From positions 13,451-77,450 of the forward strand of contig JAHPZE010000012.1 in assembly GCA_019058365.1 (NCBI GenBank): a DNA stretch of 64,000 nt, given 5' to 3'. The DNA is from Promethearchaeota archaeon (GTDB lineage: Archaea; Asgardarchaeota; Lokiarchaeia; Sigyniarchaeales; SOKP01). The position numbers and the translations under genes were made by a program. Below are positions 35,291-44,570 of this stretch, in pieces. The notes beneath the pieces are model-generated. The model saw only the letters and a program-made list of their open reading frames with translations. It was not told where the DNA came from and did no database searches. How positions within the stretch are numbered: the first letter of the stretch is position 1; the number at the start of each line of letters is the position of its first letter.

Positions 35291-35926
35291 ATGATTCGCG
35301 TTCTAGATCAATTAGGTAAAGATAATAAAGATTTTTTTACTTCTGATGAATTAAAAAAACATTGCGATGATTTGTATATCGATTATAGGCGCACAATGGA
35401 TTATCTTGTTTCTCGTGGACATTTAGTCCAGATTATTGAAGATATTTATTATGTGAAAACCATTAAAGAAATTAGTAAAAACCAGTTAAGATATTCAATT
35501 TTAGAATTTGTGGCGAAAGGATTAAAATTAAAACGAATTAATAATTGGTATTTTGGGCTTTACACCGCATTAAATATAAACAAAATTAGCCACGATCATC
35601 AAGATGAATTTTTGTACTTAATTAATGATCATATTTTAAACGAACAACCTATAAAGATTTTAGGTAAAGATTTTAGGTTTTTAAGATTCAAAAACGCTTT
35701 TTTCAATTTTGGTATTATAAAAAACAAAATCAGATATTCTGATCATGAAAAAACGATTTTAGATTTAATTTATTTATGGGAATCTAATCATATCAATGAA
35801 AATAGAATATATATTGAGGTGTCTAAATTATTGGAAGGAATATCTGAAGAAAAAATATTGCAATATGCCCAATATTATCCGGATTCTAATCAAAAACTAT
35901 TGAAAAAAGCTTTGAATAAATCATAA
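35291..35926 (+). CDS. AbiEi-like winged-helix regulator (orphan)
   Basis: 211 residues. The N-terminal winged helix (DFFTSDELKKHCDD, YRRTMDYLVSRGHLVQIIEDIYYV) is followed by the alpha/beta AbiEi-type domain (NWYFGLYTALNINKIS, then IRYSDHEKTILDLIYL). AbiEi proteins are antitoxin-repressors of the nucleotidyltransferase toxin AbiEii. No AbiEii gene is adjacent, since the next gene is a membrane methyltransferase on the other strand. It may therefore be a solitary regulator or a remnant of a defence locus. Confidence 0.75.
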   Translation: MIRVLDQLGKDNKDFFTSDELKKHCDDLYIDYRRTMDYLVSRGHLVQIIEDIYYVKTIKEISKNQLRYSILEFVAKGLKLKRINNWYFGLYTALNINKISHDHQDEFLYLINDHILNEQPIKILGKDFRFLRFKNAFFNFGIIKNKIRYSDHEKTILDLIYLWESNHINENRIYIEVSKLLEGISEEKILQYAQYYPDSNQKLLKKALNKS

Positions 35927-35929
35927 ACT

Positions 35930-36427
35930 TTATTTTTTAAATGGATTTGGAATCCATTTTCGTACTCTCTTTTTATATTGTATATACTCATCACCAAACA
36001 TATTTTCAAGTATGTTTTCTTCAAAATTTGCCATCCAATTATAGACTAAGAACACTAGAATGAAGAAAGCGATGCTAATCAATGAAATGGACAAAAATAT
36101 AAATGCTACATAAATTAATAGTATTCCAGAATACATCGGATTTCTCACATAACCAAGAATTCCGTTGGTAATCAATGAGTCAGGCGGTTTGTGTGATTTA
36201 AATAAAATTCGATGGGATAATTCTATAAAGATAAGAGCAATACAAAGAACTGATATAAATAATATTAACCGAATAATAAAAGGTACAAAATCGTTTAAAA
36301 TTGTCGATATTTTAAGTATGTTTGAGTCTAAAAACCATATTAATATAAAGACTATTGGTATTACCGCATGATATATATGTCCATGTGGTATTTCTCGCTC
36401 ATGGCCTTCATGTCTTTTTAAATTCAT
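35930..36427 (-). CDS. Isoprenylcysteine methyltransferase-like membrane protein
   Basis: 165 residues with four to five membrane helices and the ICMT/PEMT signature: LITNGILGYVRNPMYSG, followed by the Glu in FEENILENMFGDEYIQYKKR. Family members methylate prenylated cysteines, phospholipids or small molecules at the membrane using S-adenosylmethionine. The His-rich N-terminal HEGHEREIPHGH is unusual and could bind metal. Substrate unknown. Confidence 0.85.
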   Translation of the reverse strand: MNLKRHEGHEREIPHGHIYHAVIPIVFILIWFLDSNILKISTILNDFVPFIIRLILFISVLCIALIFIELSHRILFKSHKPPDSLITNGILGYVRNPMYSGILLIYVAFIFLSISLISIAFFILVFLVYNWMANFEENILENMFGDEYIQYKKRVRKWIPNPFKK

Positions 36428-36603
36428 TTTTAATCCATTATTTGTAGACTTTTATATTCTAGATTTTACAGTTTATTATTTATTTTTTATATAGACCAAT
36501 TTTTCATATTTTCTTATAATCTATTCATACTCATAATTATAGATATTGAATTTATTGAATTAAAACATAAATATCTTATGAAGAACTCAGACATAAATAA
36601 TTT

Positions 36604-37353
36604 TTATAGTAAATCTAAACTTATTACCATTACAATCATTCCAAGGATGATTCCTATTATTGAAAGATGTTCAAATCCGCAATCTCGAGACGCAGGAAGC
36701 AATTCATCAAGAGAAATGTAAACCATAAATCCTCCCACACCAGCAAGCATTATGCCTAATATAAAATCATTAATGAAGGGAAAGAGGATTAATCCGACAA
36801 TTAAAGCACCAATTGGTTCACTTATTCCTGAAATGAATGACCAGAAGAAAGCTTTTTTTCTATTCTTTGTTGAAGAATAAATTGGGACTGCTACTGCGAT
36901 ACCTTCAGGAATATTATGGAGTGCTATAGCAAAGCATAATATAATACCGAGATCGATGTTTTTTATGGTAGCTACAAAAGTTGCCATACCCTCTGGGAAA
37001 TTATGAATAAAAATACCAAGGGTGACGAGTAATGATGTTTTCTGTAATTTATTTTCAAAATTGCCTTTTTTATCTTCAAATTCGTATTTATGGGAAATTG
37101 AAATGTCAATTATTAACATTAGAAACATTCCAATTAAAAAAAATGTATTTCCTAATAAGAAACCCAATGACTTAATACCCTCTTGCAGTAATTCTACAAA
37201 AGAAATAAATATCATTACTCCAGCAGAAAAACCCATAATAAGGGAGATAAACTTCTTGCTAGGTTCTTTAACAATAAGAGCAAAAACACTACCTATAGTT
37301 GTGGATAAACCTGCGATTGAAGTCAAAATAAGTGCAAATAAAAAAGCTTCCAT
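36604..37353 (-). CDS. zupT: ZIP-family metal transporter
   Basis: About 249 residues with eight hydrophobic segments. The binuclear metal site is seen in helices 4 and 5 as HNFPEGMATF and HNIPEGIAVA, as in ZupT/GufA. It imports zinc, iron or manganese across the membrane. ATG at 37353 chosen over a TTG seven codons upstream because the first helix starts right after it. The loop between helices 3 and 4 is short and not His-rich. Confidence 0.92.
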   Translation of the reverse strand: MEAFLFALILTSIAGLSTTIGSVFALIVKEPSKKFISLIMGFSAGVMIFISFVELLQEGIKSLGFLLGNTFFLIGMFLMLIIDISISHKYEFEDKKGNFENKLQKTSLLVTLGIFIHNFPEGMATFVATIKNIDLGIILCFAIALHNIPEGIAVAVPIYSSTKNRKKAFFWSFISGISEPIGALIVGLILFPFINDFILGIMLAGVGGFMVYISLDELLPASRDCGFEHLSIIGIILGMIVMVISLDLL

Positions 37354-37424
37354 AATTATTTTCCGTGTATACAAATAGGTCTTATGTATTTAAATAAATT
37401 TTATTTTCTATTGCGTTTTAGTAT

Positions 37425-38066
37425 TTATAATTTTTTCATACTAATCGCAGTAATCCAACCTTTGTTATATTCTTCAAAAATTTGGATATTAGAAAATCCT
37501 GCTTGTTCTAAAAATTCTTTATACTCTTCTGGAGTATGGATAGGAAAATTTCCTAACTTTGACCACTTTTCAGCTCCTTTCCTTCTTTTTTGATTATTAC
37601 ATTTGTATCCTTCATTAACTAAGATAAAATGCCCATTTGGTTTAAGAATTCTATATATTTCTCTTAGATCTCTTGTTAAATCTGGCCAGAAGTAATATGC
37701 CTCAAAACCGCTAACTAAATTGAAGAAATCATCTGGGAAAGGGAGAGATGACACAGAACCTTGGGAAATTTCAACAATTCCTTGTATAATATATCTTTTA
37801 TTAATTTCTGTACTTACATTTACAGCAGTTCTAGAATAATCTATTCCAAAAATCTTTCCATTTAATATCATTTTCGCATAACGTTCTATATTTCCCCCGC
37901 CACCACATCCAATATCTAAAATTTTATCGTTTGGATCTATCTTAACATGTGATAAACCCCATGCTGCTAACTTTGCATGACCTTTATTCATACCTTTTGC
38001 TATTATTTTTCCTAGCCTTCCAGAAGGCTTTCTTACTTGGTCAACTAATTTTTGTTTAAAACCCAT
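37425..38066 (-). CDS. Class I SAM-dependent methyltransferase
   Basis: 213 residues. Motif I is ILDIGCGGGG, followed by GIDYSRTAV, GSVSSLPFPDDFFNLV and a C-terminal RILKPNGHFILVNEG. The N-terminal KLAAWGLSHV resembles ubiquinone/menaquinone-type and tocopherol-like methyltransferases. A small lipid-like substrate is possible. It is followed by the membrane-anchored methyltransferase gene in the same orientation. Confidence 0.9.
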   Translation of the reverse strand: MGFKQKLVDQVRKPSGRLGKIIAKGMNKGHAKLAAWGLSHVKIDPNDKILDIGCGGGGNIERYAKMILNGKIFGIDYSRTAVNVSTEINKRYIIQGIVEISQGSVSSLPFPDDFFNLVSGFEAYYFWPDLTRDLREIYRILKPNGHFILVNEGYKCNNQKRRKGAEKWSKLGNFPIHTPEEYKEFLEQAGFSNIQIFEEYNKGWITAISMKKL

Positions 38067-38095
38067 TTTGAGATAATCATCTGTTTTATAACTAA

Positions 38096-38860
38096 TTATT
38101 TGATTCCATATAACAAACCCATTGTTTTAAGTTCAAATTTCAATAAATTCGGCATTGGTATCTCATAAGCAGTTTCAATAAAATTAACCTCCTCAACACC
38201 CCATTCCTTAATATCTCTTATTAATTCTTCAATATTACCATATTTTTTTTCATTTTTTAATGTATCTTGTAGAGAAAATACCCCTCCTTTCTTCAAAACT
38301 CGAAAGGACTCACTAATGAGTTTTTTTTTATCTCTAATATCCCGAACTTCATGATATACAAAATTACTTACAATTGCATCAAATTCACCATCTTTATAAG
38401 GCAACTTAGAAGCACTTGCTTTTTGAAATACAACTTGGTTTTCTACACCCTCAAGTTTGGCATTTTCTTCACATTTGAGTTTAGAATAATTCCATGATTT
38501 TCCCCAATAATCAATTCCCCAAACAGTACATTCAGGAAATCTCTTCGCAAGCTCTATTGCTAATGCTCCTGCTCCTGTACCGACATCGAGTGCTTTTCCC
38601 CGTCCATTCCAAGGTAACTTTTGGATAACTAAATTCCAAACCTTGTATTGGAGCTCTTTATTATGTGCTGAAAATTGATAATATAAATATATTAAGTAGG
38701 AGAAAGGCAAAAGAAGTAATCCTACTATTATCCATAATATTATTCTAACGACTAGAAAAATAGGAAATAATGTGGGAATTAAAACAATTAGAATAATTCC
38801 TAATATCGTATATAATAAATTTAGTGGTACCCAATTTCCATAATTTGCTAATTTGTTCAT
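38096..38860 (-). CDS. Membrane-anchored SAM-dependent methyltransferase
   Basis: 254 residues. Two hydrophobic helices at about 15-60 anchor a methyltransferase domain: ALDVGTGAGALAIELA, WGIDYWGKSW, KASASKLPYKDGEFDAIV and RVLKKGGVFSLQD. Membrane attachment suggests a lipid or membrane-bound quinone substrate. It lies 30 bp upstream of the soluble methyltransferase gene on the same strand, so the two probably form an operon. Confidence 0.88.
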   Translation of the reverse strand: MNKLANYGNWVPLNLLYTILGIILIVLIPTLFPIFLVVRIILWIIVGLLLLPFSYLIYLYYQFSAHNKELQYKVWNLVIQKLPWNGRGKALDVGTGAGALAIELAKRFPECTVWGIDYWGKSWNYSKLKCEENAKLEGVENQVVFQKASASKLPYKDGEFDAIVSNFVYHEVRDIRDKKKLISESFRVLKKGGVFSLQDTLKNEKKYGNIEELIRDIKEWGVEEVNFIETAYEIPMPNLLKFELKTMGLLYGIK

Positions 38861-39197
38861 GTTTTTTCAAATCATTTTAAAAATTCTTATTAAAATCTAT
38901 AATTACAGTACTAAGTAATTAATAATTTTCCTCAAATTTAAATTTAGTCATGCCTAATTTATATAAAAAAACATTATAATAATTAAGAGAAATATAAAGA
39001 TACATTAAAACTTAAATTAATATTTAAAAAATTGAATATTAATTTAATTAATTTCCCATAATGGTTAAAATTGTTAGGATTATAAATGAAAAAAGGCTTC
39101 TCTTAAATTTGAGCCTATTCGACCTAATAATTACTTATTTATTAACTTAGATAACGGAAAATAAGAAAACTACACAATATTAGAAATAAGAACATAA
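38861..39197. other. Intergenic region
   Basis: About 335 very AT-rich bases between two minus-strand genes. A 30-codon frame at 39061 has no support. I see no other element; a promoter for the methyltransferase pair is expected here. Confidence 0.4.
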
Positions 39198-40061
39198 TTA
39201 TTTCCCAATTATTAACAACATGATTAATTCCAATAATATTCCAATTTTCAATATTGAACTGATTTTTTTATAAATATCATTTTCTAATATGCTTGCTAGT
39301 GTTAAAAAAGCTCCAAGAATAATAATTATTAAACCAGGAATAGTAATAAAAAGAAATAGGGAGGGATATTTAAGAATTTTATAAATTGAAAGCACCATGA
39401 AAAGTACAGATAAAATCTGGAAGAATAATGAATATTTGAGCAGTTTATAATCGTCCATTCTAATAGGGAATAGGATAAAATCTTCAACTTTCTCTCTTTT
39501 ATTAAAGCCTTTAGTGAATTCTCGTGATATTTGTAGAAAAGAAATTGAAAAGAAGAAATAATAGATATAAACAGGTATATTTAATATATTTAGAAACGCG
39601 CCATAAATTAATCCGATAGAGAAGGTAAAAGTTATAATACAAACTTTAACAATAGGGATATTTTTTCTAGATTTTAAACCAATAATAATGAAGATACACC
39701 AAAGAATACCAATGAAGGCTGTAAAAATTATAATTGAAATATTAATATAATAAATTATAGAATTTATAACTACATTAACTATAGTCAAAATAAAACCAAT
39801 AAGATATCCTGTTCCAATTATTATCAACACTCGCTTAATTGTTAGGTTCCCATTGTAAGAAGGTGTATCTAAGACTTGAAAGAGTTTAATGACTATTAAT
39901 CCAGAAAAAGCAAGAAAGAGATAGGCAAGTGGGCCATAAATAAGATTTATAGTAAAAATTTCAACCCCAATACCTAATCGAGAATTGAAAATGCCAAAGA
40001 GGACCATTATACCCCCTTTTACTGATGGTTTGCCTATTTTTAAATACGTTCTAATTCTCAA
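39198..40061 (-). CDS. UbiA-like membrane protein, active-site motifs degraded
   Basis: 287 residues with about nine membrane helices. The segment ISREFTKGFNKREKVED resembles the second Asp-rich motif of UbiA prenyltransferases (I-x-R-E-x-x-K-D-x-x-D), but the metal-binding Asp pair is not clearly kept. The first motif (N-D-x-x-D) is represented only by QVLDTPSYNGN. The start is a TTG with AAGGA seven bases upstream. It is encoded just downstream of the toroid-fold protein and may be co-transcribed. Prenyltransferase activity is doubtful. Confidence 0.5.
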   Translation of the reverse strand: MRIRTYLKIGKPSVKGGIMVLFGIFNSRLGIGVEIFTINLIYGPLAYLFLAFSGLIVIKLFQVLDTPSYNGNLTIKRVLIIIGTGYLIGFILTIVNVVINSIIYYINISIIIFTAFIGILWCIFIIIGLKSRKNIPIVKVCIITFTFSIGLIYGAFLNILNIPVYIYYFFFSISFLQISREFTKGFNKREKVEDFILFPIRMDDYKLLKYSLFFQILSVLFMVLSIYKILKYPSLFLFITIPGLIIIILGAFLTLASILENDIYKKISSILKIGILLELIMLLIIGK

Positions 40062-40081
40062 AGTAGCTTCCTTTCACCTAT

Positions 40082-42421
40082 TTATGTAATTTGATATATT
40101 CTTGAAGCAGTATCGAAATTGAGGACTAAGCTCTGGTTGCCAAACTTTATGAGAGTGTTTTTAGTATCGAAGTCTTGATAACAATAATCATTCTCAAATC
40201 GAGGATATGGACCCAAATCAACTTCACTACCATCTACTTCCATTGAACCTTCCCAAGCTACACTAATTAATCCTTGAGAGGGAGAGGAATATCGTACACT
40301 ATACCCTAATGCATGTGGTATGACTTGAACTTGAGATTGCTGAATATCCGATATAAATTGGGCAAAAGACCCGTATTCATCAACACTTCCTAATTCAACT
40401 ATCCATAGATTTTTAAACCCATCTACTCGAAGTTCATAATCTGAAGCCCAATAAGTGTCCATATAAGAATATAGTGCAACATATCCATCATCTTTAGCAC
40501 CAAATGTCCATTTGCCATGTTGCTCCCAATCGTCAAAAGCCCAACGAGGAAAGTATGCATGTTGGTAAAATTTATTACCCATAAATAGATTTAAAAAGTA
40601 GAGAAGAAGTTCCCCTTCTAATGGTAAAGTTTCACGGTCATACTGAATAATTCCAACATTCTTATATAATGTGGCACGAGGATTCCATCCTCCAACATAA
40701 TTCTGCTCAAAATCTTTTGTGAGCCCTCCCGGTGAATTAGTATATACAAAAGCATCATCATCTAAGGAAGCTTGCCAAATATGTTCTTGATAACTATTCA
40801 TCCCTTTTTGATGGTCCTGGGAACCAGAAAGTTGGTAATAGGGTGTTCTATATGTATAAGTATTTGAAGATTCCAAACAAATACCTTGAGTAATTAATTT
40901 CAATTTTTCTGAATATGAGCTTAATGGTATACCATATAAAAATGCAGACACTTTAAAGAAGTCAGCAATTATTTGAGGTCCGTACATAGTATCCGATTTT
41001 ATATTATATTTTTCTACTAGATTAAAGACTTCCTTTATAGTTTGTGAAGGGAGGACTGCCGACATTCCAAGCCAGAACATAAGATCTTCTTCATTATAGT
41101 GTAGATTATATAATGGACCTTCATCCATATTTATGCTATTTCGTTCTTTATGCTCATTATATAAAGTCGCATTATTAGCAATATCCTCCAAAATTGGGGG
41201 AGGAGCATAATAATCACTAGTAGCTAAAGCAACAGCAGCGAGATTACTATTATCAAAGGGGTTATGATCTCCAATACTAAGCATTATCCAAGCCGACTCA
41301 GATGTACTATCTCTAGAAGCAGGGGATGCAATACTAGTTCCTACTTTAGTTCTATCATAACAGCGACCGTGAGTGGTTGCATATCTACCTTTATAATAAT
41401 TATTAGCAAAGTCAAAAGCAATAATATCCAAAACACTCGCTGCTTTATAGACGATTTCCGGGTCTTCTGAAAAATCTACTAAATTAACTAACGCAGCAAT
41501 ATCCTCTGTGTAGTATGTATTTGAATGCCATTCTGAGAAACCAAATTGTGCTCGCCAATCAAGCCATCTTTTTACAAGCGGTAATGCATGATTCACATGT
41601 TCCAACCCGGTCATACCTGAATTAACAAACGTATCATTAGGAAATAGTTGACCAATTAGTAATTCTGCTGTGTGAAAAAGAATCTGATGATTCTCAGTAT
41701 AAAATATCATATCATCTCTAGTAGGCTCTGTATACCAATATTTAGTTTTACCAAAGGCATCAATAACTTTGTTCCTTATTGATGGACTCAAAATACTCCT
41801 ATTAATATCAATATATATTAATCGTAAAAGATTGTTTAATGTAAAATCTAAGGTGTCTCTAAAACTATAGATTTTATAAAGGGAAGTTTCAATACTATCT
41901 TCACTTACATTCAACCCTAAATAAACCCGACATACTTGTGCATAAACATCTTCGCTGTTTTTGCTATCATTTAAATATATATTTTGACGTTCTTTATATC
42001 CATCTGTAGCGTTAAACGTTTCAAATAAATCGAAACTGCGATTAAAATTAGTTCTCATTGAGAACTCCCATTGACCTTGGCTTATGTTTGGGCTTGTTTT
42101 ATCTTGTCTGGAATGAAAGAATTGTGGTAAAATTAAAATAATAAAAATGAAAAATAATTTTGGAAATTTCTTACTTTTACTAACTTCAGGTCGCTTTATA
42201 CTATAGATTTTACAAGATAAATAAATTACAAATAAAATTATTACAATATTATTAAAAACACTATATGATGATAGACAATACATTCCAAAACCAATAAATA
42301 TGAAATAACCTCCTATACTACTCGAAATAATAATTTTCCAAAAAAAAGTTATACCAATTAAAATTATTGTAGAATAGAATAACCATCTAATTGTTTTCTT
42401 CTGATTTTTTAATTTTATCAT
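40082..42421 (-). CDS. Membrane-anchored protein resembling (alpha/alpha)-toroid polysaccharide lyases
   Basis: 779 residues. Three hydrophobic helices occupy about 1-110. An outer domain follows with ENHQILFHTAELLIGQLFPN, FGFSEWHSNTYYTEDIAAL and VLDIIAFDFA, the pattern of helical toroid domains in heparinase/alginate-lyase-like proteins. The beta-rich C-terminus (from about 560) includes AKDDGYVALYSY and resembles the sandwich that follows the toroid in lyases. N-E-N-H and HGRCYDR could be active-site segments, but this is inferred. Location at the outer membrane face, next to GH3 and acetyltransferase genes, suggests glycan degradation or modification. Confidence 0.6.
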   Translation of the reverse strand: MIKLKNQKKTIRWLFYSTIILIGITFFWKIIISSSIGGYFIFIGFGMYCLSSYSVFNNIVIILFVIYLSCKIYSIKRPEVSKSKKFPKLFFIFIILILPQFFHSRQDKTSPNISQGQWEFSMRTNFNRSFDLFETFNATDGYKERQNIYLNDSKNSEDVYAQVCRVYLGLNVSEDSIETSLYKIYSFRDTLDFTLNNLLRLIYIDINRSILSPSIRNKVIDAFGKTKYWYTEPTRDDMIFYTENHQILFHTAELLIGQLFPNDTFVNSGMTGLEHVNHALPLVKRWLDWRAQFGFSEWHSNTYYTEDIAALVNLVDFSEDPEIVYKAASVLDIIAFDFANNYYKGRYATTHGRCYDRTKVGTSIASPASRDSTSESAWIMLSIGDHNPFDNSNLAAVALATSDYYAPPPILEDIANNATLYNEHKERNSINMDEGPLYNLHYNEEDLMFWLGMSAVLPSQTIKEVFNLVEKYNIKSDTMYGPQIIADFFKVSAFLYGIPLSSYSEKLKLITQGICLESSNTYTYRTPYYQLSGSQDHQKGMNSYQEHIWQASLDDDAFVYTNSPGGLTKDFEQNYVGGWNPRATLYKNVGIIQYDRETLPLEGELLLYFLNLFMGNKFYQHAYFPRWAFDDWEQHGKWTFGAKDDGYVALYSYMDTYWASDYELRVDGFKNLWIVELGSVDEYGSFAQFISDIQQSQVQVIPHALGYSVRYSSPSQGLISVAWEGSMEVDGSEVDLGPYPRFENDYCYQDFDTKNTLIKFGNQSLVLNFDTASRIYQIT

Positions 42422-42502
42422 TATTTTCCAGTAAGAAAATTTTACTAAATTTTGCTATTTTAAATTTGATTTATGTCTTAAAATATCTTTTTCTAGAAAT
42501 GG

Positions 42503-43876
42503 CTAATTCTTATATTGAGGATCTCTTGTTGCACATCCTACATTTCTTCCAAGTTTCATGAATTCAGAGCACTTTGAACATGTAATACAAGTCTGCTTTT
42601 TATCAATAATTCCATCTTGGAAAAGCTGTTTAGGAAAGTTAGGATTTGCGAGTGCCATCCTTCCAAAACCACAAATATCAACTTTTTTCTCATGGGTTAA
42701 ACCTGCTGCAATATAACCTGCAAATTGGCGTAAATAAGAATAACCAGACCCTAAAATTATTGCGTCATTTGGTAAATGATTTTTAATTAAAGATGTTAAG
42801 TTTAAAAGTCTACTCACACCAAATAAAGGATTTTCATTAGGTAAAATCCCTCCTTTTACAGGTGTATCAAATGGACGTGTAATCTGGGGTTTGTAATGAG
42901 GATTTCCAGCAGAAATGTTAATTAGTCTTATCCCTAAATTATATAGCCTATTTATTATTTCAATAGGTTCAATAAGATCAATAGAAGCTGGAAATTTTTC
43001 ATTTTCTACTGGCTTCACTCCAAACCCATAAGGATAAGGAATACCATCATATATACTCATGCGGGTAGTTAATACGAAGTCACTTTCATTCATTAATTCT
43101 TTATTCAATCTTTCTATAATATTTAAAAAGAATCTTGCTCTGTTTTCAAAACTATTTCCACCATATATAGAATTCTTACGAATTCTTGAACTTAATAATT
43201 CATGAATTAAATAACCATGACAAGCTTTTATATCTACACCATCAAACCCTACTTTTTTTGCTAAAATCGCCTTTTGAACCCAAATATCTTCTAACTCTTT
43301 TAAATCTTCATCAGATATTATAATACCATCTTTTTCTGAAAGACCTCTAGCTTTATCTAATTCAGCATATTGAAACGCTTTTATTGGGTATTTTTTACCC
43401 TTTCTTACACAATATCTTCCAGAATGATTCAATTGGAGAATTAAAACACAATCATTTAAAAATCCTAGTTCTCTCAAAGTGGTATTACAAATATCTCTTA
43501 TATATGAGACAAATTCTTTAAATTTATCAGAATTTTCTTCAGTTAAAACTAATTGATGTGCGTTTGAACGGCAATCATGGCTAATTGCTGTTGCCTCAAA
43601 CCAAATTAATCCTGCGCCCCCTCTTGCATATCGTTCATATCTTCTATAAGTTAATCTTCCCGGGTCTCCATCTGGATTAGCATCAAAACCTTCTATTGGT
43701 TGAATGGATAACCTGTTGGGGATAAATCTCTTAGCAATGTTTATTCTTTGCTGTAAAATTTCAACTCTAGGATAGAAAGGAATATCTAAATGTAATTCCA
43801 TGACCTTATTCTTCAAATCTTCTAAACTCTTATAAATAAATGGTTCAAATTGCATGTGGGAAGGATTAAAACTCAT
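42503..43876 (-). CDS. Old yellow enzyme family NADH:flavin oxidoreductase
   Basis: 457 residues. The FMN-binding TIM barrel has RYERYARGGAGLIWFEA, LQLNHSGRYC, DIKACHGYLIHELLSSR (catalytic His in the H-G-Y-L motif), YGGNSFENRARF and GFGRMALANPNFPK near the C-terminus. A final Cys cluster CITCSKCSEFMKLGRNVGC hints at an iron-sulfur site as in the 2,4-dienoyl-CoA reductase branch, but the C-terminal FAD/NAD domain of that branch is absent. It reduces activated C=C bonds; electrons must come from another protein or NAD(P)H. Confidence 0.92.
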   Translation of the reverse strand: MSFNPSHMQFEPFIYKSLEDLKNKVMELHLDIPFYPRVEILQQRINIAKRFIPNRLSIQPIEGFDANPDGDPGRLTYRRYERYARGGAGLIWFEATAISHDCRSNAHQLVLTEENSDKFKEFVSYIRDICNTTLRELGFLNDCVLILQLNHSGRYCVRKGKKYPIKAFQYAELDKARGLSEKDGIIISDEDLKELEDIWVQKAILAKKVGFDGVDIKACHGYLIHELLSSRIRKNSIYGGNSFENRARFFLNIIERLNKELMNESDFVLTTRMSIYDGIPYPYGFGVKPVENEKFPASIDLIEPIEIINRLYNLGIRLINISAGNPHYKPQITRPFDTPVKGGILPNENPLFGVSRLLNLTSLIKNHLPNDAIILGSGYSYLRQFAGYIAAGLTHEKKVDICGFGRMALANPNFPKQLFQDGIIDKKQTCITCSKCSEFMKLGRNVGCATRDPQYKN

Positions 43877-43934
43877 TACATTATAATTAGAGAACCCTTA
43901 ATAAAGAACTTTTCATTTTTTTTAATGATGATTT

Positions 43935-44570
43935 ATGGCTAAAAAGAAAATTTTACTATGTCAAAGAGGTAGGTATTTCAAAAAGGATAAGACTTATTCT
44001 TATTTCAAAGAAATCTTGAATGAATATATCATTGATAATTATGTAGATGTTGAGATTTTTAAAAATAGAGACTTTTTTGAGTATGATACAACTATTTTTT
44101 TTACCCAATTCGGTGAATTTACAGAAGAACAAGAGAAAAATTTGTTAGATTTTATTTCAAGTGGAAAAGGTTTTGTAGGACTGCATGGAGCTTCAGCATC
44201 CTTTAAACAACACGCTAAATATTATGAAATGATTGGAGGAAGATTTTCTGGTCATAAAAAGAAATGCATCATAGATATCAAAATTATAGATAAAAAACAT
44301 CCAATCACAAAAAATTTGGATGACTTCACTTTTTTTGATGAACCTTATCGTCATGATTTCTCCATGAAAGGTGATATGAAAGTATTAGCAGAAGCATATT
44401 ATCATGATGAGGAAGATCCTGAACCAGAACCAATTATCTGGGTAAAATCTTATGGGAAAGGAAGGATCGCATTTTGTGCATTAGGTCATCAAGCAAGGGC
44501 TCTAAAAAATGAGATTTTTCGTACAATCATTAAAAATTCAGTAAAATGGGTAATAGACGGGCAAAAATAA
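43935..44570 (+). CDS. ThuA-like protein
   Basis: 211 residues with the ThuA glutamine-amidotransferase-like fold: TTIFFTQFGEFTEEQ, GKGFVGLHGASASF, HPITKNLDDFTFFDEPYRHDF and GKGRIAFCALGHQ near the end. ThuA-type proteins commonly lie beside sugar dehydrogenases and act in disaccharide or glycoside utilisation. The next gene, a Gfo/Idh/MocA dehydrogenase, overlaps or directly follows it, as in many sugar operons. Confidence 0.88.
   Translation: MAKKKILLCQRGRYFKKDKTYSYFKEILNEYIIDNYVDVEIFKNRDFFEYDTTIFFTQFGEFTEEQEKNLLDFISSGKGFVGLHGASASFKQHAKYYEMIGGRFSGHKKKCIIDIKIIDKKHPITKNLDDFTFFDEPYRHDFSMKGDMKVLAEAYYHDEEDPEPEPIIWVKSYGKGRIAFCALGHQARALKNEIFRTIIKNSVKWVIDGQK

Noticed and set aside
35930-36427. Idea that the ICMT-like protein methylates prenylated GTPases
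   Set aside because: The GTPase in this window has no C-terminal prenylation-type Cys motif (it ends FSTIKNL), so no link can be supported.
39061-39150. 30-codon frame in the gap before the methyltransferase pair
   Set aside because: No SD or conserved feature; likely chance.
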